Assembly (NCBI GenBank): GCA_030433125.1
Contig: JAUIKZ010000043.1
Coordinates: forward strand, 1-9,378
Reading direction: 5' to 3'
Source of the DNA: Alphaproteobacteria bacterium
GTDB lineage: Bacteria; Pseudomonadota; Alphaproteobacteria; UBA6184
DNA: 9,378 nt
Shown: in pieces, positions 6,679 through 9,378 of the stretch
Position numbering within the stretch: position 1 is the first letter of the stretch
Layout of the letters: every line of letters begins with the position of its first letter
Translations under genes and position numbers: made by a program
The notes under the pieces: generated by a model
Told to the model about the DNA's origin: nothing
Databases searched by the model: none
What the model saw: the letters and a program-made list of their open reading frames with translations, nothing else

Positions 6679-6683
6679 ATTTC

Positions 6684-6758
6684 GCCGCTATGGCTCAGTG
6701 GTAGAGCACACCCTTGGTAAGGGTGAGGTCGAGAGTTCGATTCTCTCTAGCGGCACCA
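6684..6758 (+). tRNA. tRNA-Thr, anticodon GGT, with encoded CCA
   Basis: The full cloverleaf can be drawn. The acceptor stem is GCCGCTA (6684-6690) with TAGCGGC (6748-6754), seven perfect pairs. The D stem is GCTC (6693-6696) with GAGC (6704-6707). The anticodon stem is CACCC (6709-6713) with GGGTG (6721-6725) around the loop TTGGTAA, with anticodon GGT at 6716-6718. A five-base variable loop (AGGTC) follows, and the T stem is GAGAG/CTCTC around TTCGATT. The discriminator is A6755 and CCA is encoded at 6756-6758. It reads the threonine codons ACC and ACT. Its 3' end is only 21 bp from the next start codon. Confidence 0.97.
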
Positions 6759-6779
6759 TATAAATATTCAAGGTGGCTA

Positions 6780-8015
6780 ATGTTTAAATCAACTTTATCT
6801 AAATTACTTTCTTTTCTCCTTATTGTTGTTGCAACCCTTTATGGCGCGGCTGTGTATTATTTTAATAAACAGGCCCCGTTAGTTGTTGAGAAATATAAAA
6901 GCTTTTTTGTTTTTAGAAAAGACGATCAAGTAAGCGTTAATCCCTGGGCCTTTAGCATAACTTTTCGTAAAGGAAATAAGGTAACCACTAAGATTTCACC
7001 TTCATGGCCTCTAGGGACGTTCACGGTGAAACGTGCCCTAGGTAAAGCAGAGCCGACATACACTTCTCACCTCAGCAACTTACACGCACGCTTTCCCGAT
7101 ATGAAGCTTATGGAAGATATTCTAATTGATGAGAATTTTTCACCACTTGTGGAGGTCCCGTGGGGAAAAGACACCATTCATAAAATTTTGCGCGGCTCTG
7201 GCATCAGCTTTAGCCAAAATGAGGCCCAAGAAACTATTCCCCACTTTGTATTAGATTTTTTATACGAAGATAAAAGAGCAGCGGACAGTTATAATAAGAT
7301 TTTATATAATGTAAAAGCCACCTCCAAAATTGGCACAGTAGGTGAGCTTAGCTGGAGGGAGATTCTGCAACACCTTGAAGGCACAATTGACACACACATT
7401 TTAGCTTCGGGCTACCTTGAAAAAGAAACCTTACACTCTACATTTAATGTGGAAGAGCTTGATTTAAATTTATTAAGCACTGTGAAAGACCCGGAATTAT
7501 TGCAGAAGGCTATCAGGGCACATGTTGCATTATTGTTCTCGAGGCAGAACGCGCAGTTTATGGAAGAGCTGAATCCCGAAAAGCTTACAGCCTTTTATAG
7601 CCTTATGATGAAAGACGTTAAAAAAGGGGATAAGCTGGGCTTTAGAGCCAATATAAAACTGCCTGGAGTAAAGTATACACTCCGCCCACGAGACGTTATT
7701 ATTGACACTGAAGTTTTATTTGGGCTGTTGAACGTTAACCTAAAAGGGACCATAAAAATGGCTGGAATTGACTTTGAGGACGTTGACTTGGTGTTAACGC
7801 TTCAAAACTATTCGGCCCTAAAAAAAGAGGTCCTCCCATTCGCAAATGAAGCGCAGAAAAACCTCTTTGATTTGTTAGACGCTCTGTTTATTAAAGGTCT
7901 ACCAAAATCAGAGGACAAAAAAGCTTTGAATATACATATCGTGTCTAAAAATAATGAACTGTTTTTCAACGGTATGAGCTTTAATGAGCTCGATAAATTC
8001 TTAGCCAAACAATAG
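6780..8015 (+). CDS. Unrecognised inner-membrane-anchored protein of 411 residues
   Basis: I do not recognise this protein with confidence. The start is the ATG at 6780, with AAGGTGG at 6770-6776; the frame stays open upstream only because it crosses the tRNA. One membrane segment lies at about residues 9-27 (LLSFLLIVVATLYGAAVYY), with a short positively charged N-terminus, so the body should face the periplasm. The rest alternates beta-like strands and charged helices and has no cysteines. It ends with LNIHIVSKNNELFFNG. A single N-terminal anchor, a strand-rich body and a closing strand with an FFNG-type turn are reminiscent of the alphaproteobacterial DUF2125 or YdgA/DUF945-type proteins, but I see no decisive motif. 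It appears to share the tRNA promoter, since 21 bp leaves no room for its own. Codon use resembles its neighbours. Confidence 0.85.
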   Translation: MFKSTLSKLLSFLLIVVATLYGAAVYYFNKQAPLVVEKYKSFFVFRKDDQVSVNPWAFSITFRKGNKVTTKISPSWPLGTFTVKRALGKAEPTYTSHLSNLHARFPDMKLMEDILIDENFSPLVEVPWGKDTIHKILRGSGISFSQNEAQETIPHFVLDFLYEDKRAADSYNKILYNVKATSKIGTVGELSWREILQHLEGTIDTHILASGYLEKETLHSTFNVEELDLNLLSTVKDPELLQKAIRAHVALLFSRQNAQFMEELNPEKLTAFYSLMMKDVKKGDKLGFRANIKLPGVKYTLRPRDVIIDTEVLFGLLNVNLKGTIKMAGIDFEDVDLVLTLQNYSALKKEVLPFANEAQKNLFDLLDALFIKGLPKSEDKKALNIHIVSKNNELFFNGMSFNELDKFLAKQ

Positions 8016-8037
8016 CGTCAGGCAGCCTCCGCGGGGG

Positions 8038-8057
8038 TGACATCCTTTGGGGTGTCA
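8038..8057 (+). terminator. Hairpin after the membrane protein, possible weak terminator
   Basis: TGACATCC (8038-8045) pairs with GGGTGTCA (8050-8057) around a TTTG loop, eight pairs with one G-U, 22 bp after the stop codon. There is no uninterrupted T run (AATACCTTTCTT follows), so it may only slow polymerase or protect the mRNA 3' end. A second inverted repeat, TGCGTA (8071-8076) with TACGCA (8097-8102), follows before tatD and encloses a TTTTTT run. Confidence 0.35.
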
Positions 8058-8159
8058 ATACCTTTCTTCATGCGTAGGCCCTGTTTTTTATCCCCTTACG
8101 CATTGAACCCCGCCCACAACAGTTGTAATATAACACCAACAACAAGAAAGGTCGAAGTT

Positions 8160-8948
8160 ATGTATGTAGACTCCCATTGTCATTTAGATCTTATTAGTGA
8201 GCATCAACCCGTGGAAGAGGCGATTCAAAACGCCAAGGAAGCGGGTGTTTCAGTGTTGCAAACCATTAGCACCGATTTTACTGAAACGCCCCAACTGCGA
8301 GCTTATGCTGAAAAATATCCCCATGTGTTTTTTAGCGTGGGTGTGCACCCCCATGAGGCCTCAACTGTTGCTCATTATAGCGTAGGTGAAATTAAGGAAG
8401 AGCTGCGGGATTTTTTAAGTCACCCTAAAGCCATTGGCTTAGGCGAGACGGGACTGGATTTTTATTACAACAACAGCACCCCTGAGGAGCAAGAACGCTC
8501 GTTTCGTGCTCACATTGAGGTGAGTTTGGAAACGGGCATACCGCTTATTATTCACACGCGGGATGCGGAAGAAAAAACAATCGAAATATTGAAGAGCTAT
8601 GATGCCCAATTTAGGGGCGTGATTCACTGCTTTAGCGGCACACAATGGTTGGCGGATGAAAGTATGAAGCTTGGGTTTGATATTTCCTTCAGTGGGATTG
8701 TGACCTTTAAAAAAGCGCCCGAGCTGCAAGAGGTGTGTCGTAACGTGCCACTTAATAGGATATTGATTGAGACGGACGCCCCCTTTTTGGCGCCGGTTCC
8801 TAAGCGTGGACGGAAAAATGAGCCAGCTTTTGTTGCTTATGTGGCGGAAAAGGTGGCAGAATTAAAGGATGAGTCACTCGCCAAAGTGGCGAAAGTTACC
8901 ACCGAAAACTTTTTCCGTGTGTTTAATAAGGCTAAAAAGCATGGTTAA
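8160..8948 (+). CDS. TatD-family metal-dependent hydrolase (putative DNase)
   Basis: TatD-family enzymes are TIM-barrel metal-dependent hydrolases. E. coli TatD has 3'-5' exonuclease/DNase activity and is linked to DNA repair; the role of other members is less clear. The start is the ATG at 8160, with AAAGG about 8 bases upstream, because the family motif begins at once: MYVDSHCHLD with metal ligands His6 and His8. The frame extends upstream to 8037 but that part shows no family likeness. Other ligands and motifs are GVHPHEA (61-67), GETGLDFYY (95-103, Glu96), IHTRDA (131-136, His132), HCFSG (156-160, His156), IETDAP (203-208, Asp206), and the closing PVPKRGRKNEP (212-222). All metal ligands appear intact and the 262 residues are typical. 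The end overlaps the next gene by 8 bp. In many bacteria this pair follows holB and metG, which are absent just upstream here. Confidence 0.95.
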   Translation: MYVDSHCHLDLISEHQPVEEAIQNAKEAGVSVLQTISTDFTETPQLRAYAEKYPHVFFSVGVHPHEASTVAHYSVGEIKEELRDFLSHPKAIGLGETGLDFYYNNSTPEEQERSFRAHIEVSLETGIPLIIHTRDAEEKTIEILKSYDAQFRGVIHCFSGTQWLADESMKLGFDISFSGIVTFKKAPELQEVCRNVPLNRILIETDAPFLAPVPKRGRKNEPAFVAYVAEKVAELKDESLAKVAKVTTENFFRVFNKAKKHG

Positions 8949-9378
8949 GGTTACCGTTTTGGGGTGTGGTGCCTCTGGGGGTCTGCCCCTTATTGGTAAC
9001 GTGTGGGGGGCTGCCAACCCCGCCAACCCCAAAAACATGCGTACAAGGCCGTCTATATACATAGAGGCTAAAGATGCGAGAGTGCTTGTAGACACAGGCC
9101 CTGACATGCGTCAGCAGCTATTGCGGGAGAATGTCTCACACATTGATGCTGTGCTTTATACTCACGAGCATGCGGATCACACTCATGGGATAGATGACCT
9201 GCGGACTATTTCTTTTCTGCAGGGAAAAGCCACAATACCCGTTTATGGTGAAGAGCGGTGCTTGAACGACCTCAAAGCACGTTTTGGGTATTTGTTTGAA
9301 GATCGAAGGAGAAGCGCGCACGCCAGCTCGCCTGAGTGCTTCGATCCCTTTCTTAAAGCGCATGCCGTTCTGCCTGGC
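8941..9378 (+). CDS. Metallo-beta-lactamase-fold hydrolase, PhnP/COG1235-like (C-terminus beyond window)
   Basis: This is the first 146 residues of an MBL-fold protein, still open at the window edge. It starts with the typical MVKVTVLGCGASGGLPLIG strand and glycine turn (residues 1-19). RTRPSIYIE and VLVDTGPDMRQQLL (48-61) follow, then the metal-binding signature THEHADHTHGIDDLR (74-88), with His75, His77, Asp79 and His80. The GCGASGGLP opening and this signature are characteristic of the PhnP/COG1235 group of phosphodiesterases next to tatD. The true substrate is unknown; with no phosphonate genes nearby, a phnP name is not justified. The ATG lies within the tatD coding region, so the pair is probably translationally coupled. 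Confidence 0.9.
   Translation, partial: MVKVTVLGCGASGGLPLIGNVWGAANPANPKNMRTRPSIYIEAKDARVLVDTGPDMRQQLLRENVSHIDAVLYTHEHADHTHGIDDLRTISFLQGKATIPVYGEERCLNDLKARFGYLFEDRRRSAHASSPECFDPFLKAHAVLPG

Noticed and set aside
6436..6720. Complete 94-codon gene including the transposase-like segment
   Set aside because: The frame begins inside the sppA terminator and ends inside the tRNA anticodon loop, so only the middle part is real ancestral coding sequence.
8023..8070. A 17-codon minus-strand frame (begins MKKGIDTPKD) in the gap before tatD
   Set aside because: It is too short, lies over the hairpin, faces against both neighbours and has no supporting similarity.
8037..8159. N-terminal extension of the TatD frame
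   Set aside because: The extension spans hairpins and carries no family similarity. The family begins at the metal-binding DSHCHLD motif two residues after the ATG at 8160.

Overview
This window is a piece of bacterial chromosome that looks alphaproteobacterial and is moderately AT-rich. Three things point there: the rpsF-rpsR-rplI-dnaB block, a divergent gene with the layout of the alphaproteobacterial mitofilin/HemX-like proteins, and a parvulin-like protein with the usual alphaproteobacterial 'VRPF-LP' tail. The base composition would suit Rickettsiales/Holosporales-like or other low-GC alphaproteobacterial lineages. That placement is inference; no rRNA or other decisive marker is present. 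Codon use follows the standard bacterial code.

Layout. At the left edge (1-362, minus strand) lies the N-terminal part of a membrane-anchored coiled-coil protein. A 368-bp divergent intergenic region follows. It holds a possible tiny membrane-peptide ORF on the minus strand (442-534) and, next to rpsF, an RNA leader (681-725) that can fold so that the rpsF Shine-Dalgarno is sequestered. This leader resembles the known S6:S18 autoregulatory element. Next, on the plus strand, comes a tight translation/replication operon: rpsF (S6), rpsR (S18), rplI (L9) and dnaB (replicative helicase). After a 124-bp gap with a candidate promoter come a secreted parvulin-family chaperone whose catalytic histidines appear to be lost, a rho-independent terminator, and a long-form signal peptide peptidase (sppA) closed by a very strong terminator.

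From 6482 to 6683 there is a decayed C-terminal fragment of a DDE transposase, then a tRNA-Thr(GGT) gene with encoded CCA. Just 21 bp beyond the CCA starts an unrecognised 411-residue inner-membrane-anchored protein, probably co-transcribed with the tRNA. The right end carries a TatD-family metal-dependent hydrolase overlapping a metallo-beta-lactamase-fold hydrolase that runs off the window.

Together these are mostly core functions: ribosome assembly and replication, then envelope protein quality control (parvulin-like chaperone, SppA), then housekeeping hydrolases. I see no defence system, CRISPR array, prophage or intact mobile element. The points most worth following are the S6:S18-type leader, the catalytically degenerate parvulin, the tRNA-mRNA arrangement with its unknown membrane protein, and the possible micro-ORF.
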